Counted from the stretch's first letter, positions 36,715 to 46,119 are shown. The stretch is DNA of 64,000 nt from Lyngbya confervoides BDU141951 (GCF_000817775.3 NZ_JTHE03000013.1:25638-89637), one strand, 5' to 3'. Notes: generated from the letters alone by a model not told the origin. Program-made: numbers and translations.

Positions 36715-37179
36715 ATGTCTATGCAACTTAGCGTGCGCTTCTATGCAAATTTGCCTGAGTCTCAGTATGAGAGTAACTTACTGTCGCACTGTTACGATCT
36801 TTTCGAGGAGGTGAAAGATTTATTAGGGGTACAAAATATTTTGGCAGTGCCGTTCACAATTCATGAAGAAGAACTGTACGAGCAGATTGAAGCAGATCTG
36901 GGGGGTGAGCCCGAGGAAGAAACAGATGCAGAGGGCTTCGATACATTTGAGGAGACTCTAGAAACGGAACTCTCTGTTCGGGGAGAATTCTTTTCTCTCT
37001 CAGACCTACGCAGCTCGGTTTTGGCGTATCGCGAGTACTTTCAGCTCCAGTCTGATGAAACCTTTGATCTGGGGTACAATCGCAGCACCTGTGGAAAGCT
37101 TATTGCAGAGGACCTGGGTTCCCTTCAGCAAGAACTAGAACGGTTACCCGAGGGGAAAGCCCGACTCGTGATAGGTTAA
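36715..37179 (+). CDS. acidic hypothetical protein
   Basis: A 154-residue soluble protein with a strongly acidic middle (EADLGGEPEEETDAEGFD), not recognised. The ATG is preceded by GAGAGGAGAAC, a good ribosome-binding site. Base composition is more AT-rich than its neighbours. Only 12 bp separate it from a small membrane protein gene, so the two may be co-expressed. No function assigned. Confidence 0.65.
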   Translation: MSMQLSVRFYANLPESQYESNLLSHCYDLFEEVKDLLGVQNILAVPFTIHEEELYEQIEADLGGEPEEETDAEGFDTFEETLETELSVRGEFFSLSDLRSSVLAYREYFQLQSDETFDLGYNRSTCGKLIAEDLGSLQQELERLPEGKARLVIG

Positions 37180-37191
37180 GCGGACGGGCCC

Positions 37192-37515
37192 GTGATAGTG
37201 GATATTCTTGCAGACATCATCGGTGAGCTAGTCCTCTACAGACTGAACTCATCAAAGCGGACACAGCTTCTGTTTCGCCGAATCTTTGGGCTATTGGGAA
37301 GTGGCTTGGGCCTCTTCGGTGCTGTCCAGGTGGGAAGCGCGTCCACCCTGACTGATAACCGGCTGTCGCAGATTAGCATGGTGGGCCTAATGCTTTCCCT
37401 GGCGTCCTTTTCCCTGTTTAATCTGGGCCTTGCTAAGCCGTGGCGGTGGCCACGGCGGGCGTTCGTTGCCAACCTTGTGACCCTGTTCCTTGCCAGAATT
37501 CTGCTTGGGCCATAA
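37192..37515 (+). CDS. small membrane protein, unknown
   Basis: A 107-residue protein with two to three hydrophobic segments (IFGLLGSGLGLFGAVQVG, ISMVGLMLSLASFSLFNLGL, AFVANLVTLFLARILLG) and a basic Trp-containing loop (KPWRWPRR). It starts at GTG, 12 bp after the acidic protein gene, suggesting translational coupling. Not recognised. Confidence 0.55.
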   Translation: MIVDILADIIGELVLYRLNSSKRTQLLFRRIFGLLGSGLGLFGAVQVGSASTLTDNRLSQISMVGLMLSLASFSLFNLGLAKPWRWPRRAFVANLVTLFLARILLGP

Positions 37516-37529
37516 TCCGTGACCGGTTC

Positions 37530-37820
37530 TCAGGCCAGCGCCTGCCGCTGAGAGAAGGAGGTGTTGGGGATTACGAAGGTCTGGAGCGAACGTCTCTCTC
37601 CATTGAGGTAGTGGGTTGCTCGACGAATCCGATTTTTCTCAAATAGGCGAGTCATCTGTCCTGGCTCCAATCTGGGAGGAGCGTCAAAGCGACCGGCTAG
37701 ATCCTGCGGCGATCGCGGCGGATCCATCAGCCCCCCGCTGGAAAAGCGCCGATTGAAGGCGCACAGTGGAGGGAAGGAGCTAAAGCGCGAGCAGGTACCG
37801 AAGGCGAAGGAATCAGTCAT
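37530..37820 (-). CDS. small hypothetical protein
   Basis: A 96-residue protein beginning MTDSFAFGTCSRF, rich in Arg, Phe and Pro, ending in a Ser/Thr-containing tail. It is not recognised. A strong Shine-Dalgarno (AGGAG, 7 nt from the ATG) and the absence of any overlapping gene argue that it is real. The segment MTRLFEKNRIRRATHYLNGERR looks like a short folded or nucleic-acid-binding helix pair, but this is only an impression. Confidence 0.58.
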   Translation of the reverse strand: MTDSFAFGTCSRFSSFPPLCAFNRRFSSGGLMDPPRSPQDLAGRFDAPPRLEPGQMTRLFEKNRIRRATHYLNGERRSLQTFVIPNTSFSQRQALA

Positions 37821-38096
37821 TGTTTTCTCCTGAGTGAGTGATCCGTTCCAATCCGTTAAGGCCTTTCCAGAAGCAGGATGCGAATTGGCTGGCCACCGCG
37901 GGCCTAAACGAGTGAATCATGAATGTTTGATCAATATCCTCCCACGGAACCATGAAGTCTTTGGATCCGGATCCAAGGCTGTAAAATTTCTTGATGCACT
38001 TGGATCTGACCATAACGAAAGAGAGTCAAGAATTCGACAAGAGCGCCGTGTTTTCAATCCAAGCGCAAGGAGAGGGAAGGGTAAATCAGATCCCGC

Positions 38097-39380
38097 TTAG
38101 GTTAGGGCCCCGATCACTCGCAACACCCGATCGACCTCCTCAGGCGTGTTGTAAATTCCAGGGGTCAACCGCGCATAGGACACCTCGTAGGGTGTGGTGC
38201 TGGCAATTATCTTGTGCGCTTGAAGTTTGAGAACCACCTGAGATGGATCCATTCCCGCCAGGTCAAAACAGACGATCGCTGCCGATAACCTCTGATCAAT
38301 GGGGGTATACAGCGTCACATGCTTCATTCTGGCCAGCCCCTGCTTGATCTGCTGACTCAGCTCGTGCAGCCGCTGGGACACGCGCGTTTTTCCCATCTGG
38401 CGATGGAAGGCAAACGCCTCCGCCATCGCCCACTGATGCTCAAAGGACTTAAACCCCCCCGGTGTCATCCAGCCTCCCCAGCCAGCCCCGCGGGTAAAGG
38501 TGGGGATGGTCGGGGTCACCGCAGCCTGCGATCGCGGATTGCCCCAGAGGATTCCGGTGCCGCGGGGGGCAAAGATCCACTTATGGGTACCGGCAACGAA
38601 AAAGTCGCAGTCAAGGTCACTCAGGGACTCTGGTTCCACGCCTAATCCATGCACCCCATCCACAAACAGGAGGGCGCGATCCGCCTCATCGCGATGGGCA
38701 TTGAGGTCAGCCAAACGGCGGGCAATCCGGGCCACGGGCACCTTGAGCCCCGTATTGGAATGCACCCAGGTGGCTGTCACGAATCGGGTTTTTGGCCCCA
38801 CAGCCGCCATCAGGGTCTCCACCATTTCATCCTCGGAAACCGTATGAATATCTTGGTATAGCGGAATTTTAACCACCTTGGCCCCCGTGCGCAGAGCTTT
38901 GTACTCCAGAGCGGTGTGGGTTGAATAATAGTCAAATTCAGTGGTGAGCATCTCCTGATCGGGTCGGATGCGCAGCCCATTGATCACCAGGGCAGTGCCC
39001 ATGGTGGTGCTGTCCGTGAGGGCAAGATCATGGGGCTCAACCCCCAGGTATTGCGACGCCTGGCGCCGAACTTCCAGGACCCGTTGGGGGCGATTTTGAT
39101 ACAGGTAATGGGTGGGGTTGTGGTCGAGGCCGTTTCGATGGCTGGCGATCGCCTCCTGCACGCTGACCGGATGCGCGGCTAGCAGCAGTCCAGCCATGTG
39201 GATATAGTTGGGATCGAGATTAAACTGGGCGCGAACGATTTCCCAGGCGTCCAAGTCAGCCGGGCGCGATGGCGGCGTTTTCTTCGAGGCCTGAGCTGGT
39301 TGAGCCGCGCCCACCATGCCGCTAGCCGCGGTTCCAAGCGCTGCCGTCATAAGAAAATTTCGCCGTGTCCAAGTCATCAT
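38097..39380 (-). CDS. Tat-exported class V aminotransferase-fold protein
   Basis: A 427-residue PLP-dependent fold-type I protein similar to isopenicillin-N epimerase or cysteine desulfurase-like class V enzymes. The N-terminus has a twin-arginine signal (TWTRRNFLMTAALGTAASGM) ending near AQPAQA, so it is predicted to fold in the cytoplasm and be exported. The PLP lysine is in FFVAGTHKWIFAPRGTG, with preceding LLFVDGVHGLGV holding the cofactor Asp. Periplasmic aminotransferase-like proteins of this type exist in cyanobacteria, but the substrate is unknown. It is flanked by a small hypothetical gene and ppk2. Confidence 0.88.
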   Translation of the reverse strand: MMTWTRRNFLMTAALGTAASGMVGAAQPAQASKKTPPSRPADLDAWEIVRAQFNLDPNYIHMAGLLLAAHPVSVQEAIASHRNGLDHNPTHYLYQNRPQRVLEVRRQASQYLGVEPHDLALTDSTTMGTALVINGLRIRPDQEMLTTEFDYYSTHTALEYKALRTGAKVVKIPLYQDIHTVSEDEMVETLMAAVGPKTRFVTATWVHSNTGLKVPVARIARRLADLNAHRDEADRALLFVDGVHGLGVEPESLSDLDCDFFVAGTHKWIFAPRGTGILWGNPRSQAAVTPTIPTFTRGAGWGGWMTPGGFKSFEHQWAMAEAFAFHRQMGKTRVSQRLHELSQQIKQGLARMKHVTLYTPIDQRLSAAIVCFDLAGMDPSQVVLKLQAHKIIASTTPYEVSYARLTPGIYNTPEEVDRVLRVIGALT

Positions 39381-39581
39381 CCGGGCCTCGTTTTAGCCTA
39401 AACCCTCCGCTCTAGACAAAAACAGAGGCAGAACTCCATAGAATGCCTCCATACGATACAGGGTCGAGCATCTGGAAGATCCGATCTAAGCGCAGCCCCC
39501 ACCCAGGGGCAGGGCAAATCCCTCGTGGCTCTGGGGCTCTGGAAACCCCAAATGTTAAGGATCTGCAGAATGTCTAGAAGG

Positions 39582-40607
39582 TTAATAGACCTGCGGTACA
39601 AAATACTGCTCATTGCGGGGAGGACGCCGGTAATTTTTAGGTGCGCTTCGGCGCGGGGGGAGTTCCAGGGGGTCAGGGGTCATGTCCACATAGGGAATCT
39701 TGCTGAGAATATGCTGGATACAGTTCAGGCGAGCCCGCTTTTTGTCATCGGCCTCTACGGTGAACCAGGGGGCCTCTGGAATATTGGTATGGGCGAACAT
39801 GACGTCCTTGGCTTGGGAATATTCTACCCAGCGATCGCGGGATTCTAAATCCATGGGGCTAAGCTTCCAGCGACGCGCTGGATCCGTGGTGCGAGCCTGG
39901 AACCGTCGCTCCTGCTCCTCATCGCTGACAGAGAACCAATATTTGAGGAGGATCACTCCCGACCTGACCAACATCCGCTCAAACTCTGGACAGGTATGCA
40001 TGAACTCCTGATATTGTTCCTCCGTGCAAAAACCCATCACATGTTCCACCCCAGCCCGGTTGTACCAACTGCGATCAAAACAGACGATCTCCCCTGCCGA
40101 GGGCAGATGAGCGACGTAGCGCTGAAAATACCATTGAGTCTTTTCGTGGTCGCTGGGCGTGCCCAGGGCAACCACCCGGCACCCACGAGGGTTGAGGGGG
40201 TCAGTGATGCGCTTGATGGTTCCCCCTTTACCAGCAGCATCGCGTCCCTCAAAGAGAATAACAATGCGCGTCCCAGTATGCTTAACCCAATACTGCATTT
40301 TCACCAATTCCACCTGGATACGCGCCAGCTCTTTTTCATATAGCTTTTTGGAAAGCTTAGAACTCCCCTCTGATTCTGAAATATAGTGAAATACAGGCCG
40401 TTCTAAATCCTCCGGTTTGGATTTTTGGGGCTTGTCTTTTTTATGAGACTTCTTCTTGCTTTTAGGCTTGTCTTTGTGCTTTTTCTTGTTTTTGTGACCC
40501 TTGCCCTTTGTGTCATGATTCTCTGGCGCATTTTCCCGCTCTGCAAGCAGAAAATGATTTGAAAGATCAGGGGTTGCCTGATCATTATGGATGGATTCAT
40601 TGGTCAT
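39582..40607 (-). CDS. ppk2: polyphosphate kinase 2 with Lys-rich N-terminus
   Basis: A 341-residue PPK2-family kinase that transfers phosphate between polyphosphate and nucleotides. Walker A is FEGRDAAGKGG, and the Walker B/lid motif is CFDRSWYNRAGVEHVMGFC. VRSGVILLKYWFSVS and RRFQARTTDPARRWKLS are typical of the class with one PPK2 domain. Residues about 38-70 form a basic stretch dominated by Lys with some His and Ser, absent from ordinary PPK2. GGAG lies 8 nt before the ATG at 40607; the TTG at 40628 is less likely. The preferred nucleotide (ADP or GDP) cannot be inferred here. Divergent from the D1 gene. Confidence 0.94.
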   Translation of the reverse strand: MTNESIHNDQATPDLSNHFLLAERENAPENHDTKGKGHKNKKKHKDKPKSKKKSHKKDKPQKSKPEDLERPVFHYISESEGSSKLSKKLYEKELARIQVELVKMQYWVKHTGTRIVILFEGRDAAGKGGTIKRITDPLNPRGCRVVALGTPSDHEKTQWYFQRYVAHLPSAGEIVCFDRSWYNRAGVEHVMGFCTEEQYQEFMHTCPEFERMLVRSGVILLKYWFSVSDEEQERRFQARTTDPARRWKLSPMDLESRDRWVEYSQAKDVMFAHTNIPEAPWFTVEADDKKRARLNCIQHILSKIPYVDMTPDPLELPPRRSAPKNYRRPPRNEQYFVPQVY

Positions 40608-41327
40608 GGGGGTAACTCCACTCTTCAATGCATGGTTCCAACGCGGACTGTTCTCACGCAGGAGGTTTAGACCTTTATACCCCCTCCTGATTCTCTTGGT
40701 TGATTGTCATTAACTTTTAGACCCGGTTCCCTTGACCATTGCGGCAGCCGTTCCAGATCATGCCTGATCGCCATCGCCCCCAGCCTCTCAGAGGCGGTTT
40801 GACATCTCTCTCCAAACTCTGCATTCGTCCCCCGGCCCCCAATGCTGCGGGGTTCCGAAGGTCAAAGCCCCTCCAACTTGAGGGAGGGCAGGGGAGGCGA
40901 TGGGATCTGCGAGAATGGACCTGTAGGGGGAGAGAAACCTTAATATACCTTCATTATCGAAGCCCAGCATTATCAAACATTATTTCATTTCAATGAGGCG
41001 GGCGTGGATCGATTATAGGATTGAAGTGAGAAAAGACCCCAACTACAAAGACATAGAGTTTTCGTCTCTTCTTGAGGTGGGGTGGCAGAGAGCTATGCCT
41101 TGACGGTGATAACTGAAACTGCATTCATTCCAGGGTATTATTCATTTCCACATCAGACATTCCGTCGATCTGTCGTTCTCTCCGTCGTTCTCTGTCCTGG
41201 CGAGGAGTTACTGACCTGTTATGGGAAAGGTTCTATTCCCCTCTGCCTCTAATTCAGTGATTAACTGATCAGTAGAGAAAGATCAGTGGAGAAAAAATAG
41301 TGGAGAAAGATCAGTGGAGAAAAAATC
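40608..41327. other. 720-bp spacer upstream of divergent D1 gene
   Basis: No gene is seen. The region is shared by the divergent ppk2 and psbA-like genes and must hold their promoters; I see no convincing -35/-10 pair. Its last 60 bp are a purine-rich repeat described separately. Confidence 0.5.
41267..41325 (+). repeat. GATCAGTGGAGAAA repeats carrying Shine-Dalgarno
   Basis: Copies start at 41267 (GATCAGTAGAGAAA), 41281 and 41309 (GATCAGTGGAGAAAAAA), with a half copy (TAGTGGAGAAA) at 41298. GGAG thus occurs at 41288, 41302 and 41316, the last one 8 nt before the D1 start codon. Confidence 0.85.
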
Positions 41328-42374
41328 ATGAATACGTTCCTTCGAAAGCCTCAAGCTGAGTTTCAGCTGGGGGATGTTTGGGATCCGTTTTGTGAATGGA
41401 TTACCAGTACGCAAAATCGCTTTTACCTAGGGTGGTTTGGCGTTTTAATGATCCCCACCTTGGCGGTAGCCACCCTTGTGTTTATGCTGGCCTTCATCGC
41501 GGCTCCCGCCGTTGATATGGAGGGAATCCGTGAACCAATCATGGGATCAATCCTGCAAGGAAACAACCTCCTTACCGCCGCTGTGATTCCCACCTCTGCG
41601 GCCATCGGCCTGCATTTCTATCCCCTATGGGAGGCCGCATCCATGAGCGAGTGGCTCTATAACGGTGGCCCGTACCAAATGATTATTTTGCACTTTATGG
41701 TGGGGATTCTGGCCTACCTGGGGCGTCAGTGGGAAATGAGCTACCGGCTGGGCATGCGTCCCTGGATTGCGATCGCATTTTCTGCCCCCGTGGCCGCAGC
41801 CCTCTCCGTATTGCTGGTGTATCCCATCGGCCAAGGGAGCTTCTCGGAAGGATTACCCCTGGGCATTTCAGGCACCTTTCACTTTATGTTTACCCTGCAA
41901 GCCAACCACAATGTGCTGATGCATCCGCTTCATATGTTAGGGGTGGTGGGCATTTTAGGCGGGGCCCTCCTCAGTGCTGTGCATGGGTCCCTGGTAACCT
42001 CTAGCTTAATTCGAGAAACCACGGAACTAGAATCAGCGAACGTTGGATACCATTTTGGACAGCAAGAAGCAACCTACAACCTGTTAGCCGGTCATGCGGG
42101 CTACTTAGGCCGTCTCCTCTTACCCACCCTTTCCTTCCGAAATAGCCGGGTTGTCCACTTTCTAATGGTGGCGCTACCCACGATTGGAATTTGGGGCGCG
42201 GCAGCGGGGATTGGCGTGATGTCCTTTAACTTGAATGGATTTAACTTTAACCATTCAGTTGTGGATAGCCGCGGAGCGGTGATTCCGACCCATGCCGATA
42301 TCCTTAACCGTGCCAATCTTGGCTTCCAGGTAATGCACGCCCCCAATACACATCATTTTCCAGAACTGCTGTAA
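41328..42374 (+). CDS. psbA: divergent (rogue) photosystem II D1 protein
   Basis: A 348-residue D1 paralogue, five-helix thylakoid protein. Against ordinary D1 it keeps TyrZ (Y165 here, Y161 in standard numbering), its partner His190, His198, and the quinone-site Ser264/Phe265 (LSFRNSR). The Mn4CaO5 ligands are mostly lost: Asp170 is Glu, Glu189 is Asn ([11 protein letters not shown]), Glu333 is Ala (VMHAPN), Asp342 aligns with Leu, and the chain stops before Ala344, with no cleavable extension. His332 and His337 remain. One residue is inserted near His252 (GHAGYLG). It probably forms a non-oxygen-evolving reaction centre (rogue/sentinel D1). Chlorophyll f synthase is an alternative, but the loop YLGRQWE is as in ordinary D1. 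The gene stands alone with its own terminator. Confidence 0.93.
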   Translation: MNTFLRKPQAEFQLGDVWDPFCEWITSTQNRFYLGWFGVLMIPTLAVATLVFMLAFIAAPAVDMEGIREPIMGSILQGNNLLTAAVIPTSAAIGLHFYPLWEAASMSEWLYNGGPYQMIILHFMVGILAYLGRQWEMSYRLGMRPWIAIAFSAPVAAALSVLLVYPIGQGSFSEGLPLGISGTFHFMFTLQANHNVLMHPLHMLGVVGILGGALLSAVHGSLVTSSLIRETTELESANVGYHFGQQEATYNLLAGHAGYLGRLLLPTLSFRNSRVVHFLMVALPTIGIWGAAAGIGVMSFNLNGFNFNHSVVDSRGAVIPTHADILNRANLGFQVMHAPNTHHFPELL

Positions 42375-42411
42375 AGCATGACGGCCTCCAATCTCATCTT
42401 CTGAACAGGAA

Positions 42412-42439
42412 GCCTCCTCGATCTTGAGGGGGCCTTTTT
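42412..42439 (+). terminator. rho-independent terminator of the D1 gene
   Basis: GCCTCCTC pairs with GAGGGGGC (one T-G wobble) over a six-base loop GATCTT, followed two bases later by TTTTT. It is 38 bp after the D1 stop. Confidence 0.85.
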
Positions 42440-42522
42440 ATAGGACCGGGCGGACTACATTGCCTCTAGGTCCAGATCGCGGGGATTCACCCATGCTGGC
42501 TCCCTGTCGCTGGTTTAACCCA

Positions 42523-43818
42523 TCAGGATGATTCCGAGGCCAGGGTTGCAGAGGGATCATCTGGTTTTTCTTGCCAGAAGAGGGGAACTGCGGCGATCGC
42601 AGCCAGTAACTGCATCCCAGCAAAAATGGCTAGAGCGGATGCAAACCCCCAGTGCAGAGCTTCACCAAACAGCCAACTGCCAATCCCAAAGCCCGTAAAC
42701 AGGGTAAATACCTTTAAACCCATGGTCTGTCCCAGCTTCTCATCGTCGGTCAAACTGGTGACGATCCCCACAAACAGGGGCTGGGTGAAGTCATAGCCCA
42801 GGGACAGCACCAACACCGCCGTCGTGGTGGCAAAGGGCGGCACCTCGGGAATCATGGCCAAGCCTGCCAGGGCTGCCATCCCCAGACCGGGCGGGATCAG
42901 CCAGCGGCGGCCCCAGCGATCCACCGCCCGACCGATAAGCGGACTAAAGATCAGCCCCGGAATGCCGTAGCCCAGAATGGTCAACCCAATTTGCAGGGCA
43001 TTCATGTCGTAGCGCTGAGACATGTAGAACCCCAGCCAGGTATACACTCCCGAGTGATAGATACCGTTCCACAGCACATAGCCGTAGGTGCGGGCCCCCC
43101 GAAAATTAGACAGCACGGCCCGATAGCCCGCAAACACCGTCTGCACAGAGGGCATCCGTTGCACCTTGGGCGCATCAAATAGCGCCCCATACTGCCGAAG
43201 CCGCCACAGCACCAGTGCTGCTGCGGTGGCGGTGCCCAGGAACAACAGCTGCCAGCCCACAAAGGGCTCTAACATTGCACCTCCGGCAGAGCCTACCGCC
43301 ATGCCCCCTTCCATAGCCGCAAACACCAACCCCAACTTTGCCCCCCGCTGGTTGTAGGGAAACATATCCCCGATGAGGGCAAAGGTTAGGGGAATGACGC
43401 CGCTGGCCCCTAACCCCGTCAGCAAGCGCCAAAAGCTCATTTGGCCAGCGGTTTGGGAGGTGGCGGTGAGCGCGGTGCACAGGATAAACCCGATCATGGA
43501 CGCCTGAATGACAGGCCAGCGACCCAAGCGATCTGACAAAATCCCGTAGAATAGCGCCGCCAGGGCATAGGACAGCATGTACGCTGGCACAATAAAGCCG
43601 ATCTCCTGGGCTGAGACCTTAAAAATCTCAGTCAGGCGGGGAATAAGTGGGGCAATCATGTAGCCCTGTAGGAAGATTAGGCCCGCCGCGATCGCCAGCA
43701 GGGCAAAGAGGCGATCGTGCTGAGCCATCCGCTGTGCATAGTCGGCATCTTCCCAGTGGGGGACGCCAGAACCATCGGTTTTTGGCTTTACCATGGGGGA
43801 AAGGCTTGGTAACGACAT
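42523..43818 (-). CDS. MFS transporter
   Basis: A 431-residue major facilitator with about twelve hydrophobic helices after a soluble N-terminus of about 35 residues. The loop 2-3 motif GILSDRLGRWPV and the equivalent in the second half (GRAVDRWGRRWLIPPG) are clear. The N-terminal half resembles drug-efflux/arabinose-efflux-type permeases. The substrate is unknown. It is divergent from an AraC-family regulator 374 bp away, an arrangement common for regulators controlling a neighbouring transporter. Confidence 0.87.
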   Translation of the reverse strand: MSLPSLSPMVKPKTDGSGVPHWEDADYAQRMAQHDRLFALLAIAAGLIFLQGYMIAPLIPRLTEIFKVSAQEIGFIVPAYMLSYALAALFYGILSDRLGRWPVIQASMIGFILCTALTATSQTAGQMSFWRLLTGLGASGVIPLTFALIGDMFPYNQRGAKLGLVFAAMEGGMAVGSAGGAMLEPFVGWQLLFLGTATAAALVLWRLRQYGALFDAPKVQRMPSVQTVFAGYRAVLSNFRGARTYGYVLWNGIYHSGVYTWLGFYMSQRYDMNALQIGLTILGYGIPGLIFSPLIGRAVDRWGRRWLIPPGLGMAALAGLAMIPEVPPFATTTAVLVLSLGYDFTQPLFVGIVTSLTDDEKLGQTMGLKVFTLFTGFGIGSWLFGEALHWGFASALAIFAGMQLLAAIAAVPLFWQEKPDDPSATLASESS

Positions 43819-44000
43819 CGCACCACCGCTGTCTGAGTCAGGGGGTGGGACTAAACTGTGTAAAGCCTAGCAAACTGTGTATTTTGATACAAAATTTCCA
43901 GCTTCACAATAACTTATGAGACCGATTCGCAGGAACTAGAGGGGGAGGCTCCTCGGGCCAGAACCGGATAGACCCGAATCGGGGAGTGTAGGGGTTTACA

Positions 44001-44078
44001 GAACCCCTAAGCAAGCAGCAGAGCGTGGTGCCGGAAGGCTGCGCTATTTCTTGAGGCCGCGCCTTTGGAATGGGAGAC
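44001..44078 (+). repeat. dispersed repeat, copy A
   Basis: About 78 bp that align in the same orientation with 50034-50112 at roughly 80 percent identity and with two single-base gaps. The shared core is GCAAGCAGCAGAGCGT...GAAGGCT...CCGCGCCTTTG. The origin is unknown. Confidence 0.75.
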
Positions 44079-44102
44079 CTTATGGACAATTACCCATTGC
44101 TC

Positions 44103-44132
44103 ATTTTGAATTCCCCAATTTTGAATTCCTCA
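44103..44132 (+). promoter_or_regulatory. direct repeat of a 15-mer upstream of AraC gene
   Basis: ATTTTGAATTCCCCA is followed directly by ATTTTGAATTCCTCA, differing at one base. Its position 60-90 bp upstream of the regulator start fits a self-regulatory AraC half-site pair, but this is inferred. Confidence 0.4.
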
Positions 44133-44191
44133 ATACAGATTGCCTGAGCAATGCTTGAGGGATAATTAACGTTCAGAAAGCAAAGTCCTCC

Positions 44192-45031
44192 ATGGTTCAT
44201 TACGGGGATAGCTATGAAGCTGGATGGGAGAACATTAGCTTGGAGTATCACGACCTGCCTTCCGGAGAAACCCCTCAGCTTTGCTTTGATCATTATGCGA
44301 TCGCCATCCACCTTGGCGAGAGTCTACAACTTGATTGGCAAATAGAGGGTGTTGCTAAGGGGCAGGTACAGCGGCAGATTTTGCGGCGCGGGGGGATGAC
44401 CCTGGTTCCCATGCAGCATTCCCATTGGGGTGCTTGGACTGGACGGATGCAAGGAATAGCGCTCAATCTAAAGTCAGATCTGCTGACAGGCCACGCCGTA
44501 GAAATGCTGGAGGGTAATCCAGTGGAGTTACTGCCTCAAGAGCCCCGATCCGATCCGTTGATCCTGCAAATCGGCTTGGCCCTCAAAGCTGATCTAGAAT
44601 CCCAACGCCCCGGCGGGCGGCTGTATGCAGAGACGCTGGCAACGGCACTGGCGGCTCATCTGTTGAGAAATTACGCGGCCCACGCCCCAACCCCCCTTTG
44701 CCCTGGGGGTGGGTTATCCCCCCAGGATCTCAAGCGAGTCACTGACTATATTAACGACCAGATCCATCAAGAGTTACGCTTAGAAAAGTTGGCCGCGATC
44801 GCCCAACTCAGCCCCTATCACTTTTGCCGTTGCTTTAAGCAATCCACTGGCCTAACGCCGCACCAGTACGTAATTCGGCAGCGGGTAGATCGGGCTAAGG
44901 AATTGATCAAGACCGGAAAATTGAGCCTTGCAGAGGTAGCTGTTGCCTGTGGCTTTACCCACCAAAGCCATCTCAATCGCCATTTCAAACGCCTGACGGG
45001 TGTGACGCCAAAAAATTTTTCTCAGCCTTAG
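44192..45031 (+). CDS. AraC-family transcriptional regulator
   Basis: A 279-residue regulator. The C-terminal 100 residues form the double helix-turn-helix: LRLEKLAAIAQLSPYHFCRCFKQ, LTPHQYVIRQRVDRAKELI, LSLAEVAVACGFTHQSHLNRHFK, LTGVTPKNF. The N-terminal 170 residues form a cupin-like sensor with FDHYAIAIHLGE and GGMTLVPMQHSHWGAW, as in AraC proteins with small-molecule effectors. It is divergent from an MFS transporter that it may control. Confidence 0.93.
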   Translation: MVHYGDSYEAGWENISLEYHDLPSGETPQLCFDHYAIAIHLGESLQLDWQIEGVAKGQVQRQILRRGGMTLVPMQHSHWGAWTGRMQGIALNLKSDLLTGHAVEMLEGNPVELLPQEPRSDPLILQIGLALKADLESQRPGGRLYAETLATALAAHLLRNYAAHAPTPLCPGGGLSPQDLKRVTDYINDQIHQELRLEKLAAIAQLSPYHFCRCFKQSTGLTPHQYVIRQRVDRAKELIKTGKLSLAEVAVACGFTHQSHLNRHFKRLTGVTPKNFSQP

Positions 45032-45489
45032 CAATTTTGTGCAAAAGCAGCAATCTGGTGCAATACATTGCTGATGCACTTGCTGTAAAGTACACGCTGT
45101 TTAAATTAACTTCTGGTTTTTGAAGCACTAACACTGTTTGCTGAAATCAGTGCTAAATCTCGGTCAAACAATATTTTTGCATTAAATCATACGTTTTTCT
45201 AGGTATTCAGAATCATGTTAAATTCATAAAATCTAAGGAGGTTCGCGTAGATACTCTGCTCATATCCACTAGGTTCCTTCAATCCCCTTCAGGAGATAAC
45301 TCTACCTGATTTGGCTAACCAAGCACCAAAGCTTGAGTTTAAGTTCTCTTTCTCATCTGAGAAAGGGGGTTAGTTTCTCCTGCTTTCAAGTGGGGGCTCT
45401 TGTCCTGAAGGTTTTGACAATCAGCCCACCCAACAATTTACCGAATCAATCACATCTCGATCAATTAAACAAATCTTGGGATAGGCTCT
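45032..45489. other. 458-bp spacer, AT-rich
   Basis: No gene is recognised. AT-rich tracts at 45100-45240 could carry the promoter of the truncated adhesin gene. AAGGAGG at 45235-45241 is not followed by a usable reading frame. Confidence 0.45.
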
Positions 45490-46119
45490 ATGGCAACGTT
45501 CACAGTTACCAACAATAACGACAGCGGTGACGGTTCTCTGCGGCAGGCGATCTTGGCAGCTAATGCCACGAGCGAAGCTGATACTATTACCTTTGCATCG
45601 GGGCTGGGAACGATTCGATTGGCATCACCACTTACCATTACCAGTAGCCTGACGATCGATGGCGACCTAGACAATGATGGCTTTGAAGACATCACTATCA
45701 GCGGCGACGCTAACAACAATGGACTCAATGATGCCGAGGATGTTCGCCTCTTTTCTATTGCTACTACCAGTGGGTCTGTGGTGTTGGATGGCTTGAACCT
45801 GACGGGTGGACGGGCTCAGGGAGTCACTGGCGCACCGGGTACGGGCAACGGCGGTGGAGGTGGTTTTGGCGGTGCCCTGTTTATTGAGGATGTAGGAAGT
45901 TTAACCGTCCGCAATAGCACGTTTACCAATAATACGGCGATCGGCGGCAATGGGGCCTCTGGGCAAAGTGGTTTTAACGGGGGCGTCGGTGGTGGCAGCA
46001 CCCAGTCACTAGCCCTGAAGCTAGCCCCGCCCCTCACAAGCGCGCAAGGGGACAGAAAGGCATACCTTCCATCCCCATCAAAGGCTATCCTAGAGCAGGT
46101 ATTGGAGTGTGAGCCGTGA
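45490..46119 (+). pseudogene. truncated beta-helix adhesin
   Basis: The first about 172 residues are the N-terminus of a large right-handed beta-helix surface protein: TFTVTNNNDSGDGSLRQAILAAN (the usual CSLREA-like opening), TITFASGLGTIRLASPLTI, a Ca-binding-like DGDLDNDGFEDITISGDANNNG, then the Gly-rich NGGGGGFGG and RNSTFTNNTAIGGNG. Full-length relatives are usually many hundreds to thousands of residues. Here the repeat pattern ends at about 46005 and the frame continues 38 codons through unrelated sequence to a TGA at 46117 that overlaps the GTG start of the topoisomerase gene. The rest of the adhesin is not in the window, so this is a 3'-truncated remnant at a rearrangement point. It has no classical signal peptide. 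Confidence 0.78.

Larger units (their letters stand above)
43819..44191. other. spacer between divergent MFS and AraC genes
   Basis: No gene is seen. The region contains a dispersed-repeat copy at 44001-44078 and two tandem 15-mers at 44103-44132 (ATTTTGAATTCCCCA / ATTTTGAATTCCTCA), 60-90 bp before the regulator start, which could be a direct-repeat operator. Confidence 0.5.

Noticed and set aside
41328..42374. Chlorophyll f synthase
   Set aside because: It is a D1 paralogue with altered ligands, but the YLGRQWE loop is ordinary and no far-red cluster genes are present; kept only as an alternative.
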